Of a stretch of 64,000 bases of DNA, positions 1 to 8,257 are shown one piece after another. The notes beneath the pieces were generated by a model. The model did no database searches, had not been told where the DNA came from, and worked only from the letters and a program-made list of their open reading frames with translations. How positions within the stretch are numbered: position 1 is the first letter of the stretch; every line of letters begins with the position of its first letter. Source of the stretch: an uncultured Isosphaeraceae bacterium. GTDB taxonomy: Bacteria > Planctomycetota > Planctomycetia > Isosphaerales > Isosphaeraceae. The position numbers and the translations under genes were made by a program. The stretch is from positions 1 to 64,000 of the forward strand of contig CAMFLR010000018.1 of NCBI GenBank assembly GCA_945957605.1, in the 5' to 3' direction.

Positions 1-34
1 GCTCACGCAAATCCATAGAATAGGCTTTCGACAT
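1..34 (-). mobile_element. N-terminus of an IS630-family-like transposase, cut by the window edge
   Basis: Reading leftwards from an ATG at 34-32, the eleven visible codons give MSKAYSMDLRE. This resembles the start of IS630/Tc1-type transposases, which commonly open with an (x)AYSxDLRERV helix. A strong AAGGAGG lies about 10 bases upstream of the ATG (in 35-52, minus strand), supporting a real start. IS630 transposases cut and paste DNA at TA dinucleotides; the rest of the gene and the far terminal repeat lie outside the window. I could not place the near terminal inverted repeat with confidence; it should fall in about 50-140. The family call rests on 11 residues and is an inference. Confidence 0.5.
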
Positions 35-164
35 CCGTGCGGGCCTCCTTGGCACGGAATTTCTTCAATATCCCCGCTAGGGTCAAGAGGGAATTGCTCT
101 AATTGAGATCTCAAAAGATAAAGACTTATGACTGGTTGCGGGGTGATGGTCGAAAATCTAGCCG

Positions 165-231
165 TGGGGTACCCCACCAGTGCGCCATAAATGGCGTCCA
201 AAACACTGGTTGAGTCCAAAGAGCGGCACCC
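165..231. repeat. Degenerate copy of intergenic palindromic repeat, family A
   Basis: The stretch from CACCAGTG through GTCCAAAACACTGGTTGAGT matches, with a few substitutions, the reverse complement of the element at 42451-42528. It ends in GGCACCC like the other copies. One outer arm is eroded. The remainder of 1-322, apart from the transposase start, shows no gene. Confidence 0.6.
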
Positions 232-322
232 AGAAAACCTGATTCAACGCGGTCCAGGGTCATCACCCCGGGATCTGTTATGAGCCCTTTTCAATACGTG
301 CAAGTGTATTGAACGTTTGGGC

Positions 323-1354
323 CTACCTTGGCCAGGCACGGATAAGGACATGCCCGAGCACGACGAGCGAAATCCCCAGATTCCGCCCAAACGCCGCGAC
401 GACCGAGTAGCGCGGCGGCGCATCACCCTGAACTAGGCTCCGCGCCAGTGCTCTCAGGTGAGTCGGACCAAACGGACCATCATGAATTCGCGCAAGAAGA
501 TCGTCGGAAAGCCCTTCCGAGCCGTGGAGAATCCCAAGCCAGCCGCCGAGAATTGCGGCGATTGAATCGGTATCGCCCCCCGCCGAGATCGCCCGACGAA
601 GCGCGTTCAGCGGTTCATCGCCGAACCGGAGGAAGCAAAACGTCGCAAATGCGAGCGTGTGGACGACATACCCCGTTGTTCCGCATGCGGCTGCCGCTCC
701 GCCGACGGATGCCCCAATGCGGGCCAGCCCGATCGCCTCATCAATCGCAGCGCCCAAGAGCGGATTTCGCACCACTTTGCGGGCCGATTCCACCAGGAGA
801 ACGCGCGACGCGTCAGGATCCGAATTCGCGCATGCCGCAGCCAGCTCGGCGACGAACAGCGATCCCTCAACTGCACGGTCGTCTGTGTGCGTCACATCTG
901 CAAGCGCACGGCCGAACTGCAGACGTTTTTCTGGTTGATCATAAAAATATGCGCCAATGACTGCCGCCCGCATCGCCGAGCCATTCCCCGCCGACTTCAC
1001 TCCACTCTTCGGCCGGCCGACAGCGATTTTCAAACACGCTCGAATCGTCGCCCGTCCAACGCCGAACGGTAGCCGAAAAAACCACCCCAAAAGCGACTTT
1101 CGAAACGCGCGACGACACGCATCAACATCATCCGAATACCTCGCCAGGCTCTGTGCGACGAGTGCAGCCTGCTCTGTATCGTCCGACACGAATCCCGTGT
1201 TTCCCAGCAACCGAAAGCGATCGACCGTGCCGAATCGCCGAGCAATCGTGCGGGCCGATAATCCTTCAGCAGGCAGACCAAGCGCATCACCAAGCGCCGT
1301 TCCCAGCAAGACTCCCTCAAGCCGAGACTGCCGCGCGATCTCTACTTGCATCAT
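323..1354 (-). CDS. ADP-ribosylglycohydrolase family protein
   Basis: A 343-residue DraG/ARH-type hydrolase, predicted to remove ADP-ribose from a protein or small substrate using two magnesium ions, in the cytoplasm. Family marks are an N-terminal GVLLGTALGDALGLPAEG, the metal-binding SDDTEQ motif near residue 57, HTDDRAV in the middle, and a C-terminal GGDTDSIAAILGGWLGILHG that supplies the second set of metal ligands. All key acidic residues are present, so it is probably active. The start is taken at the ATG at 1354 because GGAGGAGGGTGG lies just upstream; a second ATG follows at once. No ADP-ribosyltransferase partner is visible, so the substrate cannot be named. Confidence 0.85.
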   Translation of the reverse strand: MMQVEIARQSRLEGVLLGTALGDALGLPAEGLSARTIARRFGTVDRFRLLGNTGFVSDDTEQAALVAQSLARYSDDVDACRRAFRKSLLGWFFRLPFGVGRATIRACLKIAVGRPKSGVKSAGNGSAMRAAVIGAYFYDQPEKRLQFGRALADVTHTDDRAVEGSLFVAELAAACANSDPDASRVLLVESARKVVRNPLLGAAIDEAIGLARIGASVGGAAAACGTTGYVVHTLAFATFCFLRFGDEPLNALRRAISAGGDTDSIAAILGGWLGILHGSEGLSDDLLARIHDGPFGPTHLRALARSLVQGDAPPRYSVVAAFGRNLGISLVVLGHVLIRAWPR

Positions 1355-1476
1355 CGTTTCCACCCTCCTCCGGCCACTCGCCAACGACCATCTTACAACA
1401 GTCATAGGTCAGGCGAAAGTGCAGTGTAGGTAATCGTCTGCGGGCCGTCCTAATACTCTGCCTCGGCGAAAGACTC

Positions 1477-1551
1477 GGGTGCCACTGGCTATGCCAGTGC
1501 TCTTAAATGCAAATATGAAAGTGCATAACGCTGGCAAAACCAGTGGCACCC
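1477..1551. repeat. Intergenic palindromic repeat, family A
   Basis: A 75-base element with outer inverted arms GGGTGCCACTGG and CCAGTGGCACCC. Inside the left arm is a tight hairpin CACTGGC-TAT-GCCAGTG. It lies in the 398-base gene-free gap 1355-1752 between divergent genes; nothing else was recognised there. Related copies are at 165, 42451, 53591 and 53906. Confidence 0.8.
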
Positions 1552-1752
1552 AACTTTGCAGCTTCTCAGTAGCAGTGCAACAACGGCAACCTACGCGATC
1601 ATCAGGTGCGCTTTTGCCTTGACCCTTTATTTTGCGAGGCTCGAAAATGGACTGCGCGGTTTCGGACAGATTTAACCCAGCCAACCGATCCTGACAGTCG
1701 CGACGCGTGTCGACAAGAATATTGCGACTCGCGCGATCCCTGGACCGAATCG

Positions 1753-2520
1753 ATGCCGACGCTCATTCTTGCACCACGATATTCCGACAGTTCGATTCGA
1801 ATGCGACGCGCGGCGGTCGCACTCGGCTGGGATGTCATGCGACTGTCGAGCTGGCAATGCCCCGACGACTTTGATCCGGACGAGCCGGCCCTCTACGCTG
1901 AACCACTCTTCAGCGCAGCCGTCGCCGAGCAGCTTGGTCTCACGGTTCTCGAACCTCCCGAAGATTTTTTGACCCGATTGCCCGGGGAATATGCGGGTCG
2001 AGAGATTCATTACCTCTCCGCAGGCGAAGCACGCAAACTCGGTGGTCCGCTCTTCATCAAGCCGCCCAACGCCAAAACATTTCGCGCGGGAGTTTTCGCA
2101 AACGGCTCCGACCTACCTGAATTGCCCGATCAGGAAATGGTGCTTACATCAACTCCTGTCGAATGGCTGGCCGAGTTTCGCTACTTTGTGCGCGAGCGGA
2201 CCGTTCGTGCCTGGTCGCCTTACTGGCTGAACGGAGCACTGGCGCGAGACGGTGACGAGTGGATCGTCGAACCTGAATTCGCGGCGCAAACGCGTCGGCT
2301 GGTCGATACTTTGCTCGCCGATTCCCGCATCGAACTGCCGGCCGCCGTTGTGATCGACGCGGGGATCATTCGCGGATTCGGCCCGGCCATTGTCGAGGCG
2401 AACGAGGCGAGCGGTTCTGGAATCTACGGATGCGACCCGCGCGACGTACTCGAAGTGGTTCGGGCGGCGACGATCACGAGGACTTCAGAATCAATCTCAT
2501 CGGAATCTGGTCCAACATGA
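1753..2520 (+). CDS. ATP-grasp domain protein
   Basis: 255 residues, similar in plan to the stand-alone ATP-grasp proteins annotated as DUF4343. The N-terminal half (MPTLILAPRYSDSS onward) is a pre-ATP-grasp fold. The second half carries GGPLFIKPPNAKTF (an ATP-contacting lysine in the usual place), ELRYFV-like EFRYFVRE, and the acidic end VVIDAG...PAIVEANEASGSGIYG, where E and N normally bind magnesium. ATP-grasp enzymes join a carboxylate to an amine or thiol; the substrate here is unknown. The ATG at 1753 is preferred because upstream codons do not look conserved. The stop overlaps the next start in ATGA, so both proteins are probably made together. Confidence 0.7.
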   Translation: MPTLILAPRYSDSSIRMRRAAVALGWDVMRLSSWQCPDDFDPDEPALYAEPLFSAAVAEQLGLTVLEPPEDFLTRLPGEYAGREIHYLSAGEARKLGGPLFIKPPNAKTFRAGVFANGSDLPELPDQEMVLTSTPVEWLAEFRYFVRERTVRAWSPYWLNGALARDGDEWIVEPEFAAQTRRLVDTLLADSRIELPAAVVIDAGIIRGFGPAIVEANEASGSGIYGCDPRDVLEVVRAATITRTSESISSESGPT

Positions 2521-3032
2521 ATCTCGATATCATTACGATTCGCTCAGAATCGCCGGCCGATCGCGCGGCGGTTTACGTCGTCAATCGTACGGCGTTTGGG
2601 CGCGACGATGAGGCGAACCTCGTTGATGATTTGCGCGATGGCAATTACGTCCGCGTTTCGATCGTGGCCGAAGATCGCGGGCGCGTCGTCGGTCATGTTT
2701 TATTCAGCGAATTATCGATCGTTGACAAGACAACGGTCGTGCATGCGTTGGCGCTGGCGCCGCTCGGTGTGCTTCCCGAATTTCAGGGGCGTGGCATTGG
2801 ATCCAGGCTCGTCGAGCGCGGGCTGGAAACCTGTCGTGCGGCCGGGCATCGCATTGTCATCGTTCTGGGCGAGCCGGCGTTTTACAGCCGTTTTGGCTTT
2901 TCATCGCAGCGAGCGCACACACTGCGATCCCCCTACGCCGGCCCTGAATTCATGGCGCTCGAGCTTGAAGCAGGAGCGCTCGAGGATGTTGCGGGCGACG
3001 TCGTTTATCCGCCGCCCTTTGGTGCGTTTTAG
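2517..3032 (+). CDS. GNAT family N-acetyltransferase
   Basis: 171 residues of a YhbS-like acetyltransferase that uses acetyl-CoA. The CoA-binding loop is LGVLPEFQGRGIGSRLVERG near residues 79-98, with the Q/RxxGxG/A core intact, followed by IVIVLGEPAFYSRFGF, typical of this subfamily. The ATG at 2517 shares four bases (ATGA) with the stop of the ATP-grasp gene, so it is likely translated by coupling. The pair may act on one small molecule or peptide, but nothing in the sequence names it. Confidence 0.85.
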   Translation: MNLDIITIRSESPADRAAVYVVNRTAFGRDDEANLVDDLRDGNYVRVSIVAEDRGRVVGHVLFSELSIVDKTTVVHALALAPLGVLPEFQGRGIGSRLVERGLETCRAAGHRIVIVLGEPAFYSRFGFSSQRAHTLRSPYAGPEFMALELEAGALEDVAGDVVYPPPFGAF

Positions 3033-3046
3033 ACCCCAGAAACCGT

Positions 3047-4372
3047 TCAATCTTCGACGACTGCTTTGAACTTGTTCCCAGTATGAGAAATCTTGAGCAT
3101 GTTGAAGTGAGGCAGGCCGCGCGAAGTTAGTGCGACTGGTCCGTCGGAGGGGAGCTTCGAGCGATTGACGATCTCTCCGCCTCGCACCGTAAGGAATTTT
3201 TCAACGACATTTGGTTCGACCGAGTCCTTCACGCTATAGACTGAACCGTCCGCGAAGCCGATCGGGGCGATACTCGTCTTGTCATCGCCCGTTGGGTAGG
3301 GCGCTGCAATTCCGTCCGGCTTGCCGAGACCGAGAATGCCTTTTTCATAAGGAATATCGTCGGGCTTGGTCCAGGGAATTTTCTGCTCGGGGCTTACGGG
3401 AACCACGGCAAAAGTGTTCGACGTGCCGTCGGTCAATTCGCGGATGCCGAATCCCCCGTGACTGGGCAAAGGCAGAGTCTTTCCGCTCATTTTCAGCTTA
3501 CGGTCTGGGAAAACCGTATTCGGGCCCACCACCACGGCGTAGTTGGTGAAACTGCTTCGCGGGTTCTGGTAAATCGGGTCGCGATAAACGCTGGGCATCT
3601 GGTCGATGAGCCGCTTGTTCGCCGGACTGTCCCAGGGCTCGCCAAAGTTGTAGGCGTTGTAGAGCTGCGTGTTTTCGAGGTAGGGCAAAATCAGCACGCG
3701 CCAGCTATGCCAGGGCTTGCCGTCGGGGCCGTAAACAACCGGCGGCGGGAAGGCATTGAAGGTGACGTGATAGTTGTGAATTGCCAGCAAGATCTGCTTG
3801 AGATTGTTGGTCGATTGCTGTCTGTAGGCCGCGAGTCGGGCTGCGCCGATGGACGCAAACAAGCCTGTTGAAGCGCTTCCGGCGCTGGTGCCTTTCGCTG
3901 GGTCGACGGGGTTGATGCCTTCGAGCGCGAGCACGTCGGGAAACGCCTTCATTTCGGCGGTCGTCGCCTGTCGAGGCACCGTGTGACCGCTTCCGAACTT
4001 CATGTAACCGGGATACGGGCGAAAGAGTTGGAGGTGGGTTTGCCCATCCTTGAGCGTTGCGAATGCCTTGGGTCCAACCTTGAGCGTGACTTCCTTCTCG
4101 CCAATCTCCGTCACCTCGCAGTGCATCATGTGAGTCGCGCTTGCTGGACCAGTTCCCAGCAAGAAGATGTACTGCCCCTCGGTCTGCACGGGATAGCCGT
4201 TGAGCTTGACGGTTCCCGTGCCGCTCTTGGTGACGATCGCGGGACCAAGCAGCACCATCGGCCAGGAGTATTTGACTTCCCCCTCGGTAATCAATTGCGC
4301 AAAAGCGTTAGACGTGCTAACACTCATTGCGCATCCAAGGACGATCAATATTGCACTCTTTTTCAAGCGCAT
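3047..4372 (-). CDS. Secreted DUF1559 protein with extra N-terminal domain
   Basis: 441 residues. A signal peptide (MRLKKSAILIVLGCAMSVSTSNAFA) is followed by about 130 residues of unknown fold, then a DUF1559 region starting near NNLKQILLAIHNYHVTFNAFPPP and containing SWRVLILPYLE and FGIRELTDGTSNTFAV. DUF1559 proteins are pilin-like and very numerous in planctomycetes, usually with a prepilin N-terminus; here that helix is missing and replaced by a normal export signal, so it is more likely a free periplasmic or outer protein than a pseudopilin. The ATG at 4372 fits the signal peptide. The gene ends 14 bases from the convergent GNAT gene. Confidence 0.75.
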   Translation of the reverse strand: MRLKKSAILIVLGCAMSVSTSNAFAQLITEGEVKYSWPMVLLGPAIVTKSGTGTVKLNGYPVQTEGQYIFLLGTGPASATHMMHCEVTEIGEKEVTLKVGPKAFATLKDGQTHLQLFRPYPGYMKFGSGHTVPRQATTAEMKAFPDVLALEGINPVDPAKGTSAGSASTGLFASIGAARLAAYRQQSTNNLKQILLAIHNYHVTFNAFPPPVVYGPDGKPWHSWRVLILPYLENTQLYNAYNFGEPWDSPANKRLIDQMPSVYRDPIYQNPRSSFTNYAVVVGPNTVFPDRKLKMSGKTLPLPSHGGFGIRELTDGTSNTFAVVPVSPEQKIPWTKPDDIPYEKGILGLGKPDGIAAPYPTGDDKTSIAPIGFADGSVYSVKDSVEPNVVEKFLTVRGGEIVNRSKLPSDGPVALTSRGLPHFNMLKISHTGNKFKAVVED

Positions 4373-4537
4373 CACTCGGCTCCTGGCACGGAAACTGAAA
4401 GGCAGGCCAATGCATGATGGAACCAAATCGGCTGCAACCGTGCAATGGGATTCTTGCCGTAGTACGAGCCTCGTAGGTGGGTTAAGCGACCCAGGGCGGG
4501 GTGATTCGCTGCCGTTGCCAAGATGGCCGTGTCTCGA

Positions 4538-6466
4538 TCAATCGATCGCCGCCTGAATCGCGTCGAGCAGCGTCGTCAGGCTCACCGGTTTGACAAGATG
4601 CTGCACGAAGCCGGCGTTCAGGCTCGCCTCGACATCATCTTCGCCGCCGAATCCGCTGCAGGCGATTCCGCGCATTCCCTTTAGCTCGCGAAGCTGGCGC
4701 ATCACGTCGTGGCCGCTGCCGTCGGGCAGGCCGATGTCGCTGATCACCAGGTCGAACGACTCGCGCTGGCAGACTTCGAGTGCCTCGGCAACGCTCGTCG
4801 CTGTGCGAACCTCGAAGCCGTTCCAGGTGAGTACGCGCGTGAAGGCGCGAAGCGAGTCGAGGTTGTCTTCGACGAGCAGCAGCTTGATTGGCTCGGGCCG
4901 GTTGCGCGGCGTAGGACGTCGCAACGTCGGTGCGCCTCCCGTGGAAATCGTCCGCAGCTCGACCTGAAACGCCGCCCCCTGATCGCTGGGTCGGTCCACG
5001 ACGCGAATTTCCCCGTCGTGCGCGTTCACGAGCAGCTTGGCGATCGTCAGCCCGAGCCCCATTCCAGTCCGGTTGCGACCGGCGACTTGCTCCCCCTGCT
5101 CGAACGCGTTGAAGATCCGCGGACGCAGATCCTCGGGAACACCAGGGCCCGTATCGCTTACCTCGACAACGATGTTGTCATCTTCGGTGTTAAATGTTTT
5201 GACGCGAATTTGCCCTTCGGGCGGCGTGAATTTCACGGCGTTTCTGATCAGGTTCCAGAACACTTGCTGCAACCGCGCAGAGTCGCCGTGAATCGTGTGA
5301 CGACTTGCGCGAAGCGCGACCGCCAGCTCGTGCTGCTTGCCGTCGATTTCCGGCTGGCAAACGCTGATTGCCGTGCGAATCGCCACGTGAAGGTCGAGCA
5401 CGGTGCGATTGATCGCAAATTTCCCGTGGGCGATGTGTGTCAGGTCGAGCAGGTCGTCGATCAACCGCGCCTCGAGCTCGACATTGCGGCGAATCGTGGC
5501 GATTTCATGACGAACCTCGGCGGAAAGCTCGGGAATTTCTTCGAGGTAGGTCAACGAGGCGAGCGCGGGAGTGAGCGGCGTGCGTAATTCGTGGCTTAGC
5601 ACCGCCAGGAAATGATCCTTCGCGCGGCTGGCGGCTTCGGCCGCATCACGCGCGGCGGCAAGATCGCCGATCAGCTTCTTGCGCTCGGTGACGTCGTAGA
5701 GAATCTTCGATGCGCCGACGATCTGGCCTGATTCGTCGCGAATCGGCGAGATGATGAGCGAGACGTCGATGCGACGGCCGCGTTTGTCGAGCCGCACGGT
5801 GTCGAAGTTGTGGATTCGTTCGCCGTTGCGAATCCGCCTGATGATTTCGAGTTCCTCGTCGTGCCGCTCTTCAGGAATCAGCCGCAAGATCGACGTGCCG
5901 ATCATCTCGCGCGCCGAATAACCCAAAAGATTCTCGGCCGCACGGTTCCACGACGTAACAATGCCATCGAGCGACTTGCTGATAATCGCCGCATCGGATG
6001 AGTCGACAATCGCAGCCAGCCGGGCGCGGGCGGCATCGCCGCGGGCCTCGTCGGTGACGTCGCGGCAAATCACAATCAGCACAACCTTGTTCGGCTCGGT
6101 GCGCCACTGCCGGCCGGTTACCTCCAGCTCGCGATACGACTCGTCGCGCTGCCGTCGGCGATAGCGGGCCGTCACCGTCCCCACTGGCATCCGCACGAGG
6201 GCTTCGGCGAACTCGCGGTATCTCGTGCGATCGTCGGGATGCACGAGAGGGTCGTCGACGAACTGCATCCCCACGCGCGAAATGGCCGGCACGTTGAGAA
6301 ACTGCTCGGCCATCTCCCCTTGTTTGAGAACGATGCCGTTTTCGTCGAGGAGATAAATCGTATCTGCATGATGCGACCAGAGTTCCGGAGCGCTGCTCTC
6401 CGCGAGTCCCTGCACGTTCGGCTTTTCTCGATTTTCGGCCTCATTGCCCTGAGCATCGGAATCCAT
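4538..6466 (-). CDS. PAS-PAS hybrid sensor histidine kinase with C-terminal receiver
   Basis: 642 residues, cytoplasmic. Two PAS domains (about 25-137 and 148-265, the second ending GASKILYDVTERKKL) precede the dimerisation box DHFLAVLSHELRTPL with phospho-accepting H292. The ATPase domain has NLIRNAVKFT, DTGPGVP and GMGLGLTIAK. A receiver domain from about 525 has LLLVEDN and the phosphorylatable aspartate in VISDIGLPDG. There is no transmembrane segment, so it probably senses an internal cue such as redox or a bound ligand. The start at 6466 has a GAAAGG ribosome site; reading further upstream adds unlikely sequence. No response regulator lies next to it, so the partner is unlinked. Confidence 0.85.
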   Translation of the reverse strand: MDSDAQGNEAENREKPNVQGLAESSAPELWSHHADTIYLLDENGIVLKQGEMAEQFLNVPAISRVGMQFVDDPLVHPDDRTRYREFAEALVRMPVGTVTARYRRRQRDESYRELEVTGRQWRTEPNKVVLIVICRDVTDEARGDAARARLAAIVDSSDAAIISKSLDGIVTSWNRAAENLLGYSAREMIGTSILRLIPEERHDEELEIIRRIRNGERIHNFDTVRLDKRGRRIDVSLIISPIRDESGQIVGASKILYDVTERKKLIGDLAAARDAAEAASRAKDHFLAVLSHELRTPLTPALASLTYLEEIPELSAEVRHEIATIRRNVELEARLIDDLLDLTHIAHGKFAINRTVLDLHVAIRTAISVCQPEIDGKQHELAVALRASRHTIHGDSARLQQVFWNLIRNAVKFTPPEGQIRVKTFNTEDDNIVVEVSDTGPGVPEDLRPRIFNAFEQGEQVAGRNRTGMGLGLTIAKLLVNAHDGEIRVVDRPSDQGAAFQVELRTISTGGAPTLRRPTPRNRPEPIKLLLVEDNLDSLRAFTRVLTWNGFEVRTATSVAEALEVCQRESFDLVISDIGLPDGSGHDVMRQLRELKGMRGIACSGFGGEDDVEASLNAGFVQHLVKPVSLTTLLDAIQAAID

Positions 6467-6772
6467 CGCGCAATCGCCTTTCACCTTAAGAACCATTTCG
6501 CAAACGCACGCGCCGGCCTCACCGAAGCACACCCACAAGGAAGATGGCCAACACGATCGATTTTCCGGTGGCCCACTTGGCCACATTATGAAACGCCGCC
6601 CGTCGAGGCCGCTCCCACTATTTTGATCAGTTCGATGAGGATTTTCAATCCACGCTTGCATGATCTTGAACGCCTTCAAGCCTGAATCGGACTGCGATTG
6701 CGATGCTTCGGTCTCCTTCCGGGGATTTCCCCGGCTTTTCAGACCCGCGCGACGGTCGTTAAACTGTATGCC

Positions 6773-8251
6773 ATGAATGTCATAGTCATCGCCTGTAACG
6801 GATTACATCTCGGCTTCCTGGGGACATACGGCAACCCCTGGATCGAAACGCCGAACCTCGATCGCCTCGCATCCGAGGGGGTCGTTTTTGACCACCATTT
6901 CGCCGAGAACCTGACCACACTGCCCACCAGGCGCAGTTGGTGGACGGGGCGTTATGCGTTTCACGACGCCGACTCGGGCTGGACTCCGCTCCGGCACGAC
7001 GAAACGATCCTGCCCGACCTGCTCTGGAGCCAGGGGGTTCGCTCTGCGCTGATCTCCGACGTCCCGCTGCTCCGCGAGGCCGGTCAGGGGTTCGGGCGCG
7101 GGTTCGACGACGTGAAGTGGATTCGAGGCGCAGGCTACGACCCCTACATCTCGCCGACCGATCCCCGCGCGAAGCCCGTCCGCCTGAAGGACGAGCCCGG
7201 TTTGCGCCTCCCGCCTGAGGATGATCCCGATCGCGAAACGTGGATCGCCCGCTGGGAGCAGCTTTTGCGCAACCGCGCTGCGCTCGATGCTCATAAGGAA
7301 GAGAATACACCCGTCGCCCGCACCGTGACCGCCGCGATCAACTGGCTCGAACACGAGGGTCGCCAACCCGGCAAGTTCTGCCTCTGGCTCGACCTGTTCG
7401 CGCCGCACGGTCCGTGGGATCTGCCCGAGTCGTACCGCGATATGTACGCCGCGATCGATCCTGATGAGTTTGAAACCGGCGATGAGGGAGATCTGCTCGA
7501 AGAGGAAGGCGAGGAAGAGACGCTCGACGAGATTCCCGTTCTCATCGACGTTCCCTCGGGCGCAGTGGGCGATGTGATCGACGAACTTGAACTTCTGCGT
7601 CTCCGCCGAACCTATGCCGGGGCCGTTTCGCTGCTCGACACCTGGCTGGGCAAGCTATTCGACGCGCTCAAGCAGCAAGGGCGGCTCGACGACACGCTCA
7701 TCATCTTCACCAGCGACCAGGGCGAACCGTTGGGCGAACATGGTTACGTCAGGCGCTTCCGGCCCTGGCTTTACGAAGAGCTGATCCACACGCCGCTGAT
7801 CATAAGGATGCCCGGCGCAAAGTTTGGTGGCGGGCGGCATCACGCGATCGTGCAAACCGTCGACGTGTTACCCACAATTCTCAGCGCCCTCGGCCTGCCG
7901 GACGAAGAATCGGCCCACGGCCACGACTTGCTCCCCCTCATTCGCGGTGAGCAAACGAAGATTCGCGACTACGCCTGCATGGGGATGGATGTCGAGGAAT
8001 TCGCGCTTCGCACCCACGGCTGGCACTTGATTTTGCCGATCGAAGTCGATCCCGACGATCCGCCGCGCGGCCCGGAGTTGTATCGTAAACCCGAAGACCG
8101 CTGGGATCAAAACAACATCGCCAGCGAGAATCCCGACGTCGCCGAAGTGCTTGAACTGGCACTCCGGCGGTTCGTCGAAACACTCGCTCGTGACGGTGAT
8201 CTCGCGAGTTTGCCGCCGATCCGCGATCAGGACCGCTTCGGCGATCGCTGA
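6773..8251 (+). CDS. Sulfatase-fold protein lacking catalytic residues
   Basis: 492 residues with the overall fold of the arylsulfatase/alkaline phosphatase superfamily: NVIVIACNGLHLGFLGTYGN at the start, ETPNLDRLASEGVVFD, TRRSWWTGRY, FTSDQGEPLGEHG and a C-terminal PEDRWDQNNIA. The formylglycine signature CxPxR is TLPTR, so the cysteine or serine is threonine (T49). The two N-terminal metal-binding aspartates are N-G, and the usual D-N/H pair is D315-Q316. An acidic insert (about residues 233-260) is also unusual. There is no signal peptide. It is therefore likely a binding or otherwise repurposed protein rather than a sulfatase; a phosphatase or phosphoglycerol transferase cannot be excluded. 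Confidence 0.75.
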   Translation: MNVIVIACNGLHLGFLGTYGNPWIETPNLDRLASEGVVFDHHFAENLTTLPTRRSWWTGRYAFHDADSGWTPLRHDETILPDLLWSQGVRSALISDVPLLREAGQGFGRGFDDVKWIRGAGYDPYISPTDPRAKPVRLKDEPGLRLPPEDDPDRETWIARWEQLLRNRAALDAHKEENTPVARTVTAAINWLEHEGRQPGKFCLWLDLFAPHGPWDLPESYRDMYAAIDPDEFETGDEGDLLEEEGEEETLDEIPVLIDVPSGAVGDVIDELELLRLRRTYAGAVSLLDTWLGKLFDALKQQGRLDDTLIIFTSDQGEPLGEHGYVRRFRPWLYEELIHTPLIIRMPGAKFGGGRHHAIVQTVDVLPTILSALGLPDEESAHGHDLLPLIRGEQTKIRDYACMGMDVEEFALRTHGWHLILPIEVDPDDPPRGPELYRKPEDRWDQNNIASENPDVAEVLELALRRFVETLARDGDLASLPPIRDQDRFGDR

Positions 8252-8257
8252 TCCTGA

